A stretch of 64,000 nt of DNA from Nocardioides zeae (GCF_010686755.1 NZ_JAAGXA010000003.1:276746-340745); one strand, 5' to 3'; numbered from the stretch's first letter, positions 8,584-18,116 are shown. Numbers and translations: made by a program. The notes: generated from the sequence alone by a model not told the origin.

Positions 8584-9534
8584 TCACAGGTCGAGGACGA
8601 GCGGCCCCTGCAGGCAGCGGGACACGCAGACGAACATCACGTCGTTCGCCGCCCGCTCCTCGGGCGTCAGGATCGCGTCGCGGTGCTCGGGGACACCGCC
8701 GCGCACGGCGGTCTCGCAGGTGCCGCAGGTGCCCTCGCGACAGGACGACTCGACGGCGATCCCGGCGTCCTCCAGCGCCTCGAGGACGCTCTCGTCGGGG
8801 CCGACCTCGAGCGTCGTCCCCGTGCGGGCGAGCTCCACCTCGAAGGCCTCCCCCGTCGTGTCCACGTCGCCGGTCGGCGCGAAGCGCTCCAGGTGCAGCT
8901 GCTCGCCGTCGCGCTCGCCCACCACCCGCTCCACGGCGTCGAGGAGCGGACCGGGGCCGCAGCAGTAGACCGCTCGCCCCGGCACCACGTCCCCCAGCTC
9001 GGCGGGGAGGTCGAGCAGGCCGTGCTCGTCCGCGGGACGCAGCCGCACGCGGTCCGCGCCGTACGCGGCGACGAGGTCCTCGGCGAAGGCCATCGACGCG
9101 CGGGAGCGACCGCCGTACACGAGCACCCACGGCACGCCGCGCTCCTCGGCCGCGCGCAGCATGGGCACGATCGGCGTGATCCCGATGCCGCCGGCGACGA
9201 ACACGTACGACGCGGCGTCGACGAGCTCGAAGTGGTTGCGCGGCCCGCCCACCTCGACCGTGTCGCCCGCGGCGAGGCGGGTGTGGACGTGCTCCGACCC
9301 ACCCCGGCCGTCGGCCTCGCGCAGCACCGCGACGCTCAGGCGCTCGGGGTCGTCGGGGTCGCCGCAGAGGGAGTACTGCCGCACCAGGCCGTCGGCGAGG
9401 TGCAGGTCGAGGTGGGCTCCCGGGCTCCAGGTCGGCAGCGGCGCGCCGCCCTCCTCCGGCCCCAGGTCGAGGCGCACGACGCCGTCGGCGACCTCCGTGC
9501 GCGCGACGACGCGGAGCCGGCGACGGTCGCTCAC
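8584..9534 (-). CDS. Ferredoxin-NADP reductase-type flavoprotein with C-terminal plant-type [2Fe-2S] domain
   Basis: 316 residues from GTG 9534, overlapping the CoA-transferase stop (GTGA). Order: flavin domain (RQYSLCGDPDD, about residue 60), NAD domain (FVAGGIGITPIVPML; YCCGPGPLLDAVE), then a ferredoxin domain with CREGTCGTC and a fourth Cys in FVCVSRC. This is the phthalate-dioxygenase-reductase/VanB/GbcB architecture and the usual single-protein partner of alpha-only Rieske oxygenases. It is therefore a better partner for the oxygenase at 2089-3276 than the FAD reductase at 4730-5971. It is translationally coupled to the CoA transferase. Confidence 0.9.
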   Translation of the reverse strand: MSDRRRLRVVARTEVADGVVRLDLGPEEGGAPLPTWSPGAHLDLHLADGLVRQYSLCGDPDDPERLSVAVLREADGRGGSEHVHTRLAAGDTVEVGGPRNHFELVDAASYVFVAGGIGITPIVPMLRAAEERGVPWVLVYGGRSRASMAFAEDLVAAYGADRVRLRPADEHGLLDLPAELGDVVPGRAVYCCGPGPLLDAVERVVGERDGEQLHLERFAPTGDVDTTGEAFEVELARTGTTLEVGPDESVLEALEDAGIAVESSCREGTCGTCETAVRGGVPEHRDAILTPEERAANDVMFVCVSRCLQGPLVLDL

Positions 9535-11933
9535 GCGGGGACCCCCGCCGGAGCGCCCTCGTGGACGACCCCGGTGGCGAGCAGGCGCTCGACCTCCTCG
9601 GGGGTCGTGCCGTGGGCCTCGAGCACGGCTCGCGTGTGCTCGCCCACCAGCGGGGCAGGCGCCACCGGGAGCGGCGGCAGGTCCTCGAACGCCGCGGAGG
9701 CGTCCTCCGTGGGGAGGTCGCCGACGAGCGGGTGGCGGAGCGCGCGGTAGGTGCCGCGGTGCACGAGCTGGGGGTCGTCCTTGAGCTCCGGCAGCCGGAG
9801 CAGCGGCGCCGTCGGGACGCCCTCCGCCTGCAGCACCGTCGCGGCCTCCAGCGGCGTCCGGGCGGCCGCCCACGCGTGCAACGCCTCCTCCACGACGGCC
9901 CGACCGGCGCCGGCGTCGGTCCCGACCACCTGCGCCAGGGCCGCGAGCTCCGCCGGCGTGCGGGCGTCCACGACGACCCACTCGTCGTCGCCGAGGCAGG
10001 CGACGACGTCGCCCGCGAGCAGGCCCCGCCCCGCGTTGCCGCGGGCCCGCAGCGTCCCGGGGCGCGCGGACTCCGCCGCGATCCACGGCGCCAGCTGGGC
10101 GAGGACCACGTCGGACTGCGCGACCTCGATCGCTCCGCCCCGACCGGTGCGCTCGCGCCGCTCCAGCAGCGCCAGGACGGCGAGGGCCGCGACCTTCGCG
10201 GCGACGTGGTCGGGGTGCACGGTGACGCCGTCCCAGCAGTCGACGGCGTCCGCGTCGTACCGCCACAGGCCGGAGATGCCGCACGCCGCCCGCACGAGCG
10301 GGCCGTAGCCCAACCGGCGCGCCCACTCCCCGCCCGAGGAGAACGCGGCGCTCTCGACGACGACGATCCCCGGGTTCGCCGCGGCGAGGGCGGCGTGGTC
10401 GATCCCGAGGGAGGCCAACGTGCCGGGCTTGAAGTTGCTGAGCACGACGTCGGCGTCGCGGGCCAGCTCGCGGAAGAGGGCCGCGCCCTCGCTGCTCCGC
10501 AGGTCGAGGCCGAGGCTGCGCTTGTTGCGCTGGCCCCAGGCGAAGGAGGCGTTCATCGCCTCGCCCCGGAAGGTCTGGCGCAGGCCGTCCGGGAAGTCCA
10601 GGCTCTCCACCTTGACCACGTCGGCCCCCAGGTCGCCGAGCGCTCGGCCGACCTCCGCGCCGAAGACGATGACCCCCAGGTCGAGCACCCGCACCCCGGC
10701 CAGCGGCAGGTCCGCGGGGTCGGCCGCCAACCGGCGCGGAGGCGGGACGTGGCGCGGAGCCGGGACGCCGCGCGCACCGGGACCGGCGCCGAGCCGGACC
10801 CCGTCCACCACCACCGGGCCCGCGGCCGTCCGGGCGACGCGCCCCCCGCCCAGCGGGAGGTCGACGAGGGAACCGGCCTGGGCGAAGTGCGGGGTGTGCA
10901 GCACGTCGGCGACCGTCAGCACCTGGGCGAGCGGGATCCCCCGGGAGGCGGCCTCGGCCACGAGGTCGGCGCCGTCGCGGTCGGCGAAGAGGGCGGCCAG
11001 CCGCGGGTGGAGCACGTCGGCGGCGCGGGCGCGTCCGGCGATCGTGTCGAGCGCCGGGTCGGCGAGCTCCGCCGGGCTCCCCAGCCACGCGAGCATCGCC
11101 CGCCACTGCCGCTTCGCGAGGAGGCAGAGCCGCACGTGACCGTCGGCGCACGCGAACACCGGGTAGGAGTCGGCCGGCGGCCGGTCGCGCCGGAACGGGC
11201 CGGAGCGGCCGGCGGCGGCGGAGCCCTGGGTGCCGAACGCGGGATCGAGCCCGACGGACATCGCCTCGTGGACGCTGACGTCGAGCACCTGGCCCCGGCC
11301 GGTGCGCCGGGCCCGGCCGACCGCGACGAGGACGGTCCAGGCCAGGTGGACCGCCGCGGTGAAGGTCCCGATGCCCTCCGGCGGCAGCAGCGGGACCGCG
11401 CCCGGCCGTCCCGAGCGCGAGAGGGAGCCGTCGAGCGCATACAGCGTGCGCTCGCTCGCCACCCAGTCCGCGCGGGGTCCCGTCGACCCGAAGGGCGAGA
11501 CCACCGCGAGCACCAGGTGCGGGTGCGCGGCCCGCACCGCGGGGACGTCGAGGGCGCGGTACGTCGCCAGGTCGACGACCACGGCGTCGACGCCCCCGCC
11601 GGTGCCGGCGAGGGCCGCCAGCACGGCGTGGGGGTCCTGGTCGCCCGGGCTGTCGGAGAGGGCCACCGGCTCCGCGCCCACGTCGGCGACCGCGCGGCCC
11701 AGGTCGACGCCGTCCACGGTGAGCGGCGGGACCAGGCCCGGCCCGCGACCGGCCCCCGGGGCGTGGCGGAGGACCCGCGCGCCGAGGTCGCCGAGCAACC
11801 GGGTCGCCGTGGCGGCCACCTCGGCGACGTCGCCGCCCGCGGCGAGGTCGCCGACGGCGAACCCGTCCAGCGGACGCCCGTCGGGCGGGGCCTCCGCGCG
11901 GCGGTCGGTGGGGGCGGCGGGGAGCTCGGTCAC
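9531..11933 (-). CDS. Tandem-domain CaiB/BaiF-type (class III) CoA transferase
   Basis: 800 residues, about twice the usual 380-400, made of two CaiB/BaiF domains in one chain. Domain 1 spans roughly residues 20-390 and domain 2 roughly 410-790. Domain 2 keeps the family start LAGVRVLDLG, GADVVKVES, RNKRSLGLDLRS and LSNFKPGTLASLGID. Domain 1 is more divergent. Class III transferases move CoA between carboxylic acids and normally work as interlocked dimers, so the fusion may be a built-in heterodimer. GTG start with AAGAGG upstream. First gene of an operon with the flavin reductase, under operator copy D. Confidence 0.85.
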   Translation of the reverse strand: MTELPAAPTDRRAEAPPDGRPLDGFAVGDLAAGGDVAEVAATATRLLGDLGARVLRHAPGAGRGPGLVPPLTVDGVDLGRAVADVGAEPVALSDSPGDQDPHAVLAALAGTGGGVDAVVVDLATYRALDVPAVRAAHPHLVLAVVSPFGSTGPRADWVASERTLYALDGSLSRSGRPGAVPLLPPEGIGTFTAAVHLAWTVLVAVGRARRTGRGQVLDVSVHEAMSVGLDPAFGTQGSAAAGRSGPFRRDRPPADSYPVFACADGHVRLCLLAKRQWRAMLAWLGSPAELADPALDTIAGRARAADVLHPRLAALFADRDGADLVAEAASRGIPLAQVLTVADVLHTPHFAQAGSLVDLPLGGGRVARTAAGPVVVDGVRLGAGPGARGVPAPRHVPPPRRLAADPADLPLAGVRVLDLGVIVFGAEVGRALGDLGADVVKVESLDFPDGLRQTFRGEAMNASFAWGQRNKRSLGLDLRSSEGAALFRELARDADVVLSNFKPGTLASLGIDHAALAAANPGIVVVESAAFSSGGEWARRLGYGPLVRAACGISGLWRYDADAVDCWDGVTVHPDHVAAKVAALAVLALLERRERTGRGGAIEVAQSDVVLAQLAPWIAAESARPGTLRARGNAGRGLLAGDVVACLGDDEWVVVDARTPAELAALAQVVGTDAGAGRAVVEEALHAWAAARTPLEAATVLQAEGVPTAPLLRLPELKDDPQLVHRGTYRALRHPLVGDLPTEDASAAFEDLPPLPVAPAPLVGEHTRAVLEAHGTTPEEVERLLATGVVHEGAPAGVPA

Positions 11934-11987
11934 GACGGTGTCACCTCTTCCTGGGCGCGCGGCCCGGGACGCCGGACCGTGGACAAA

Positions 11988-12016
11988 AACCTAAAGACAG
12001 TAGATAGTTTGGTCAA
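11988..12016 (-). promoter_or_regulatory. Promoter of the CoA-transferase operon with CTA-N7-TAG operator (copy D)
   Basis: Reading leftwards: -35 TTGACC (12011-12016), 17-bp spacer, -10 TAGGTT (11988-11993). The core CTAAAGACAGTAG (11991-12003) fills the spacer and -10. The site lies between divergent genes and could also affect the enoyl-CoA hydratase at 12064. Confidence 0.6.
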
Positions 12017-12063
12017 CCCCCGCCCCTCGGGCGAGGCCCTGCACCCCCGAGCGAGGAGGCTCG

Positions 12064-13017
12064 ATGCGGCCCGACGACCTGGCCCCCCACCTCACCGCCG
12101 CCGAGGCCGTCGCGGAGCTCGAGGGCCCGCCGGTCACGCGGCTCGACGTCACGGACGGGATCGCCGTGCTCACGCTGGCGCGGCCGGAGGCCGGCAACGC
12201 GATGACCATGCGGCTGTGCCTCGAGATCGTCGCCGCGCTCGACGCGGTCGACGCCGACGACGAGGTGCGCGCGGTCGTCCTCACCGGGGAGGGCCGCCAC
12301 TTCTGCGTCGGGGCCGACCTCGACGTCGGCTTCCACAGCGCCGCCACCCCGTCGCCGCACCTCGCGCCGTACGAGGCGGCCGCCGGCCGGGTCGTCGCCC
12401 CCGACGGCGTGGTCGAGCCGCGCGACCCCGGGGGCTACGTGACGCTCCGGATGGCCGCGTCGCTGAAGCCCGTGGTCGGCGCCGTCAACGGCGCGGCGGT
12501 CGGCGCGGGCGCGAGCATGGTGCTGCCCGCGGACGTGCGGGTGCTCGGCGAGAGCACGCGGCTCGGCTTCGTCTTCGCGCGCCGCGGCCTCGCGACCGAG
12601 TCGGTGGCCGCCTGGTTCCTCCCCCGGGTCGTCGGCATCACCCGGGCCACCGAGTGGGTGCTGACGGGCCGGCTCGTGCCCGCGGCCGAGGCCGACGCCG
12701 CCGGTCTCGCCACCCGCGTCGTACCCGACGCCGAGGTGCTGTCCACCGCCCTCGCCATCGCCCGCGAGATCGCCGAGCACACGGCTCCGGTCGCGGTCGC
12801 GACGGCGCGCCAGCTGCTCTGGGGCGCGCTCTCCGAGACCTCGCCCTGGGCGGTGCACCGCACGGAGTCCGCGACCGTCGCGCGGTTCCCCGACGCGGGC
12901 GACGTGGCCGAGGGGGTCGCCTCCTTCCTCGAGCGCCGGCCTCCGCGCTTCCCGTTGCGCGTCCCGCGCGACCACCCGCCGTACGTGCCCCGGTGGCCGC
13001 AGGAGGAGCGCTCGTGA
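12064..13017 (+). CDS. Enoyl-CoA hydratase/isomerase family protein
   Basis: 317 residues, longer than the usual 260 because of an N-terminal extension of about 25 residues and a basic/proline C-terminal tail. Crotonase markers are FCVGADLDVGF, VNGAAVGAGASMVLPADVR and LGFVFARRGLATES. The first catalytic Glu seen in true hydratases is replaced in GAGASMVL, so it may be an isomerase or a non-hydratase crotonase. GAGGAGG precedes the ATG. Divergent from the CoA-transferase operon, with the next gene coupled by GTGA. Confidence 0.85.
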   Translation: MRPDDLAPHLTAAEAVAELEGPPVTRLDVTDGIAVLTLARPEAGNAMTMRLCLEIVAALDAVDADDEVRAVVLTGEGRHFCVGADLDVGFHSAATPSPHLAPYEAAAGRVVAPDGVVEPRDPGGYVTLRMAASLKPVVGAVNGAAVGAGASMVLPADVRVLGESTRLGFVFARRGLATESVAAWFLPRVVGITRATEWVLTGRLVPAAEADAAGLATRVVPDAEVLSTALAIAREIAEHTAPVAVATARQLLWGALSETSPWAVHRTESATVARFPDAGDVAEGVASFLERRPPRFPLRVPRDHPPYVPRWPQEERS

Positions 13018-14057
13018 ACGACGCGGACCTGACCGTCTCCTCCCCGCTCACCGGCGCCCTGCGGTGGGTGCGCCGCCGCGGCCGGCTCCTGCTGGTCGCG
13101 CTCGTGGCGATCGTGCTCCTCGGTGCCGCGGCGCTCCGGTTCGACCTCGTCGCGCGGCTCGGTGGCCCGAGCGACCTCGAGCGGGCCCTGCGGCTCCTGC
13201 CCGCCACCGTGACGTCGGTGGTGTACGCCGACAGCGCGGCCACCGCCGCACGCCTCGACCTCGAGGTCGAGCGCGGCAGCTACGCGGACCACGAGGAGGA
13301 GTACGCCGCCGCCGTCGCGGGCGCGCCGTGGCTGGCACCCCTCGGCGCGTCGGACCTCGTCACGTGGGAGGACACGATGGACGGGGGCGCCTGGAGCGCC
13401 CTCGACGTGCGCTGGTCGGCGGTCGGGCGGACCGGGGCGACGTCGTACGCGGTGCTCGAGCTCGACGGCGACGTCGACCTGGACGCGGTCGGGGACGAGC
13501 TCGTGGACCACGGCTACACGGAGGCCGAGGTCGCGGGGCGCCGCTCGTTCGAGATGACGGACTACGCGGCGCTCGGGGACTACCCCTTCCTCACGCGCGT
13601 CACCTTCCTCGACGGCCACGTGCTCGGCATCGGCGAGGCCGGACCGCTCACCGAGGTCGCCGACGGGGACGCCGACTCGCTGGCCGACGCCGGGCGCTTC
13701 GACGCCGTGCTCCCCGACGAGGACGCCGAGGCCGCGGTGCTGCGGCAGGACAGCGACTGCGCCGCTGCCGTGGGGTCCGCGGTGGTGCCCGCCGACGGCG
13801 GGGTGGCCGGCCTCGTCCGCCTGGCCCCGCCCCGGGACGCCGACGTCGAGCGGGCCGCGGCCGACCGCCGCGGGCTCGTCGCGGCCCAGGGCCAGGACGG
13901 CGCCGACGTGGCCGAGCGCCTCGACCTCGCCGACGTCACGGTCGAGGTCGACGACGACGTGGTGGTCGTGCGCTTCCGGGCGGCGGGCAGCCGTCTCCTC
14001 GAGACCCTCGAGGACGGCACGCTCGCGGCCTGCTCCGTCGACCAGGCCCTCGGCTGA
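13014..14057 (+). CDS. Membrane-anchored protein of unknown function
   Basis: 347 residues from GTG 13014 (GTGA overlap with the enoyl-CoA hydratase). One N-terminal membrane helix (about residues 22-42: RLLLVALVAIVLLGAAAL) follows a basic segment. The rest is an acidic, probably extracytoplasmic domain with no motif I recognise. Co-transcribed with the hydratase. The gene ends just before a low-quality poly-G stretch, but its stop (TGA 14055-14057) lies outside it. Confidence 0.7.
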   Translation: MNDADLTVSSPLTGALRWVRRRGRLLLVALVAIVLLGAAALRFDLVARLGGPSDLERALRLLPATVTSVVYADSAATAARLDLEVERGSYADHEEEYAAAVAGAPWLAPLGASDLVTWEDTMDGGAWSALDVRWSAVGRTGATSYAVLELDGDVDLDAVGDELVDHGYTEAEVAGRRSFEMTDYAALGDYPFLTRVTFLDGHVLGIGEAGPLTEVADGDADSLADAGRFDAVLPDEDAEAAVLRQDSDCAAAVGSAVVPADGGVAGLVRLAPPRDADVERAAADRRGLVAAQGQDGADVAERLDLADVTVEVDDDVVVVRFRAAGSRLLETLEDGTLAACSVDQALG

Positions 14058-14071
14058 CGGCTCGGTCCCTG

Positions 14072-14224
14072 ACGCGGTCGTGGGGGGGGGGGGGGGGCGG
14101 GGGGGGGGGGGGGGGGGCGCGCGGCGGGGGGGGGGGGGGGGGGCGCCGCGGCCCCCGGCGCGCCCGCCCCGGGGCCCGCCCCCCCCCCCCCCGCGCCCCC
14201 GCCCCCCCCCCCCCACGACCGCGT
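14072..14224. other. Poly-G/poly-C stretch between complementary arms, probable assembly artefact
   Basis: ACGCGGTCGT (14072-14081) and its exact complement ACGACCGCGT (14215-14224) enclose long G runs followed by long C runs. This is what arises when reads from both sides fail in a strong hairpin, report G, and are joined. The true locus is probably a short bidirectional terminator between the convergent genes on either side. Confidence 0.7.
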
Positions 14225-14225
14225 G

Positions 14226-15268
14226 CTAGGGGAGCTGCCGCAGGGCCCGCTCCAGCAGCGGCGCCACGGCCGTGCCGGCGGTGTCGAACCCGTCGCCGAC
14301 GGTGCCGCCCGCGCGGTAGCGGTGGTCGATCCCGGCCGCGATCACGGCGAGCTTGAACGCCGCGAGCGCCAGGTGGAACTCCCAGTGGGGCAGGGCTCCG
14401 CCCGTGGCCTCGTACGCCGCGGCCAACGCCGCCTCGTCGGCGAGGCGCGGCGAGGTCCAGGCCGCGTCGAAGCCCAGGACGAGGTCGAGCGACGGGTCGC
14501 GGTAGACCGCCATCAGTGCCACGTCGGCCACGGGGTCGCCGATGGTGGAGAGCTCCCAGTCGACGATCGCCGCGACCGCGCCGGTGGGCCGCTCGGCGGC
14601 GTCGGCCGCCAGCAGCGTGTTGTCGATGCGGTAGTCGCCGTGCACCACGCTCGTGCGGTCCTGCCCGGGGACGGTCTCGCCCAGCCGTGCAGCGACCTGC
14701 GTCGCGAGCGCGTCCACGCTCGGGTCGTGGTGCTGCCGGACGTGCTCCCACTGGCCGCTCCACCGCCGGAGCTGGCGCGCGGCGTACGCGTCCGGTCGCC
14801 CGAAGCCCTCGAGGCCCGCAGCGACGTGGTCGACGTCGTGGAGGCGGGCCAGCGCCTCGACGAGCCCGGTGACGACGCGGTCCACCTCGGCGTCGTCGAG
14901 CGCGTCGAGGTGGTCGCGCCGGGCGATCGAGAGCCCGTCGACGAACTCCACGACCGTGAACGGCGCGCCGAGGACGCTCTCGTCGGTGCACGACGCGATC
15001 GTCGGCGCGACCGCGACGCCCGCGCCCTCGAGGGCCCGGGTCACCCGGAACTCGCGGCCCACGTCGTGCGCCGAGGGCGTGTGGCCCCCGAGCGGCGGAC
15101 GCCGCAGCACCCAGCGGTGCGTGCCGTCGGTGACGGCGAACGTGAGGTTGGACTTCCCGCCCGCGATGAGGCGGGCCTCGAGCGGTCCCGCCGTCGTGAT
15201 CCCCTGGGTCGCCAGCCAGGCGGTGACCCGGTCCAGCTCCGCGGGCGCGAGCCCGCCGACGGCGTCGC

Positions 15269-15272
<4 letters not shown>
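14226..15272 (-). CDS. APH-fold phosphotransferase, ACAD10/11-type kinase domain
   Basis: 348 residues from GTG 15272 (GTGA overlap with the acyl-CoA dehydrogenase stop). Kinase markers are IAGGKSNLTFAV (nucleotide loop), the catalytic VVHGDYRIDNTLL and the metal-binding IVDWELSTIGDPVADVAL. In animals the same kinase domain is fused to acyl-CoA dehydrogenase in ACAD10/11, where it phosphorylates 4-hydroxyacyl-CoAs before removal of the phosphate. Here the two are adjacent, coupled genes. A 4-hydroxyacyl-CoA kinase role is therefore a reasonable inference. Confidence 0.85.
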
Positions 15273-16453
<1,181 letters not shown>

Positions 16454-16467
16454 TCCACCCTTCCCGA

Positions 16468-16483
16468 CCGAGCGCTCGCTCGG
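16468..16483. promoter_or_regulatory. TetR-type operator before the acyl-CoA dehydrogenase
   Basis: CCGAGCGCTCGCTCGG is a perfect inverted repeat (7-bp arms, 2-bp centre) 15 bp upstream of the ATG. The same core with one change, CCGAGCGTTCGCTC, lies upstream of the TetR gene at 25059-25667. That regulator is the likely ligand. Confidence 0.6.
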
Positions 16484-16557
16484 ATCGCGGTCCAGGGTGC
16501 CAGACGGTCCGGACCTCGCGCAATCTCCGCGCCCCTGCCCCGCGAGGTGGTCGCGCA

Positions 16558-16613
16558 GGGCTGGGGGCTCGGGGGCTCGGGGCTGGGGGCTGGGGGCTGG
16601 GGGCTGGGGGCTC
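16558..16613. repeat. Degenerate GGGGGCT tandem repeat
   Basis: About eight copies of a 7-bp G-rich unit (GGGCTGG/GGGGCTC variants). The 383-bp gap between the acyl-CoA dehydrogenase and mftR holds this repeat, the hairpin at 16642-16700 and three copies of a 12-bp GGCCTCGCCCGG unit (about 16700-16738). I see no gene in it. Confidence 0.7.
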
Positions 16614-16641
16614 GAGGAAGGAAAACGCGGACCGGACCCGG

Positions 16642-16700
16642 CCAGGGTGAGGAAAACGCGGACTCTCCAGGGCCTCCGGTCCGCGTTTTCCTCACCCTGG
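16642..16700. terminator. Bidirectional terminator-like hairpin downstream of mftR
   Basis: Perfect 22-bp inverted repeat, arms 16642-16663 and 16679-16700, loop 15 nt. Each arm contains GGAAAACGCGGAC or its complement, so an A-tract precedes and a T-tract follows the GC core on both strands. A third copy of the GGAAAACGCGGACC unit lies at 16620-16633. The same unit recurs three times at 42613-42713, also just downstream of a minus-strand gene. Confidence 0.65.
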
Positions 16701-16836
16701 GCCTCGCCCGGGGCCTCGCCCGGGGCCTCGCCCGGGCCTCACCCCGGGCAGCCCAGCGGCGACCAGGACCGTCCCAGCGGCCCACGTCACGGGGGCCGGC
16801 CAGAACCGCACACCTCGTCCGACTCGACGCGCGGCC

Positions 16837-17430
16837 CTACTCCGCGAGGTGGTCGCGCAGGGCGCCGAGGGCGGCGTCGAGCTGCTCGCCGAGGTCGGCG
16901 TCGTCGTGCGCCAGCCAGGTCTCGTACGCCGCGAGCGACACCCCGAGGGCCGCGTGGCCCACGACGACGGCGCGCACGTCGTCGGCCGCGATACCGCGCC
17001 GCTCGGCGACGAAGCGGGCGATCACGCCGCGCCACTCGGCGTACATGAGCGCGGAGTGCGCCTGCAGCGCCGGTGTGCCGAGGAGCAGGCGCATGCGCCG
17101 TCGGTGCTGGTCCTCGCCCCCCGCGGGCACCGCGTTGAAGTCGAGGATCGCGTCGTGGAGGGCCTGCCACACGGGCTCGTCGCGCGGGGCCTCCTCGAGG
17201 CGCCGCGCCAGCTCGGCCAGGCCCTCGGAGAAGCGGCCCCAGGGGATGTCGTTCTTGGAGGCGAAGTAGCGGAAGAGCGTGCGTCGCCCGATGCCGGCAG
17301 CGGCGGCGATGTCGTCGACCGTCGTCTGCTCGAAGCCGTTCCGGCCGAAGAGGTCGAGGGCGACCGACTCGATGGACTCGTGGGTCGTCGACCGCGGTCG
17401 GCCGAACATCTCGCCGCGCTCGTGCCGCAC
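16837..17430 (-). CDS. mftR: TetR-family regulator MftR of the mycofactocin cluster
   Basis: 197 residues from GTG 17430, which has GAGAGGGGG upstream; an alternative ATG at 17409 gives 190. The TetR helix-turn-helix spans about residues 20-60: TTVDDIAAAAGIGRRTLFRYFASKNDIPWG. The ending SKNDIPWG is characteristic of MftR. In mycobacteria MftR represses mftA transcription and is released by long-chain acyl-CoA. It is divergent from mftA, with a palindromic operator candidate between them. The adjacent acyl-CoA dehydrogenase fits an acyl-CoA-responsive context. Confidence 0.88.
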   Translation of the reverse strand: MRHERGEMFGRPRSTTHESIESVALDLFGRNGFEQTTVDDIAAAAGIGRRTLFRYFASKNDIPWGRFSEGLAELARRLEEAPRDEPVWQALHDAILDFNAVPAGGEDQHRRRMRLLLGTPALQAHSALMYAEWRGVIARFVAERRGIAADDVRAVVVGHAALGVSLAAYETWLAHDDADLGEQLDAALGALRDHLAE

Positions 17431-17587
17431 CACCGCCCCCTCTCCCGCGCACCGCGCCACGTCGACCCGCGCCGCGCCACGTCGGCCCGGACCGCGAGCA
17501 TCCCACCACGCGAGGCCGGGCGCCGAGAAGAAGGTCGCGTCCGACCTGCCCGACCGGGCAGTTATGACACCGGGTGCCGCCGAACCC

Positions 17588-17617
17588 TTCCCAAGTGGCA
17601 CTCCGTGTCACTACTGT
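17588..17617 (+). promoter_or_regulatory. mftA promoter with palindromic MftR operator candidate
   Basis: AGTGGCACTCCGTGTCACT (17594-17612) is a 19-bp near-perfect palindrome (7 of 8 arm positions). It fills the 18-bp spacer between TTCCCA (-35, 17588-17593) and TACTGT (-10, 17612-17617), about 60 bp before the mftA start. Repression by MftR bound here is inferred from position. Confidence 0.55.
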
Positions 17618-17675
17618 GGCGCACGGCACACGCGGGAGGTCCGCCACCCGCACCCGACACCGTGAGGAGACGCGC

Positions 17676-17774
17676 ATGAGCAAGCCCCAGGAGTCCGTCG
17701 AGACGCAGACCGACCTGAGCGCCGACATGCTGATCGAGGAAGTCTCGATCGACGGCATGTGCGGCGTCTACTGA
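17676..17774 (+). CDS. mftA: Mycofactocin precursor peptide MftA
   Basis: 32 residues, MSKPQESVETQT...IDGMCGVY, with the hallmark C-terminal IDGMCGVY. The terminal Val-Tyr is the core: MftC oxidatively decarboxylates and cross-links it, MftE releases the VY* dipeptide, and MftD converts it to premycofactocin. AGGAG lies before the ATG. The short frame begins at an internal ATG; the longer upstream frame has no support. First gene of mftABCDE. Confidence 0.97.
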   Translation: MSKPQESVETQTDLSADMLIEEVSIDGMCGVY

Positions 17775-17798
17775 GCCGACGAGCCCAGGAGACCTGCG

Positions 17799-18116
17799 AT
17801 GAGCGACGCCCCGGACAGCTCGGCCCCCGACGCCGTGCGACTCGACCAGCCGTGGGCCATCTCGCCCGCGGTGGCGCTGCGGCCCGAGCCGTTCGGGGCG
17901 CTCGCCTACCACTTCGGCAACCGCAAGCTGACGTTCCTCAAGCGTCCCGAGCTCGTCACCGTGGTGCGCGGGCTGGCTGACGCCCCCGACGTGGCCGCCG
18001 CCCTCGCGGCCGCCGCGGTGCCCGAGGCCCAGTGGCCGGGCTACCTCGCGGCGCTGCAGGGCCTCGCCCGCACCGACATGATCCGCCCGCGCCAGACCGA
18101 AGGAGCCGCAGCATGA
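17799..18116 (+). CDS. mftB: Mycofactocin chaperone MftB (RRE/PqqD-like)
   Basis: 105 residues. The middle (ISPAVALRPEPFGALAYHFGNRKLTFLKRPELVTVVRGLAD) is the winged-helix RiPP recognition element of the PqqD fold that binds the MftA leader and presents it to MftC. AGGAG precedes the ATG, 24 bp after mftA. Its stop overlaps the mftC start (ATGA). Confidence 0.95.
   Translation: MSDAPDSSAPDAVRLDQPWAISPAVALRPEPFGALAYHFGNRKLTFLKRPELVTVVRGLADAPDVAAALAAAAVPEAQWPGYLAALQGLARTDMIRPRQTEGAAA

Noticed and set aside
1014..12016. KstR/KstR2 cholesterol-regulon boxes
   Set aside because: The four sites share CTA-N7-WAG and do not match the KstR or KstR2 motifs as I remember them; no steroid-ring genes (KstD, KshA with KshB, HsaC) are identifiable.
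9561..14057. Very long open frame of about 1,500 codons on the plus strand
   Set aside because: It runs antisense to the CoA-transferase and reductase genes and has shadow-type Arg/Gly/Ala/Pro composition without motifs. Only its last 347 codons (13014-14057) are a plausible gene. High GC keeps antisense frames open.
14072..14224. G-quadruplex island or glycine-rich coding sequence
   Set aside because: The symmetrical arms and G-then-C order fit a sequencing failure at a hairpin better than a real G-rich element.
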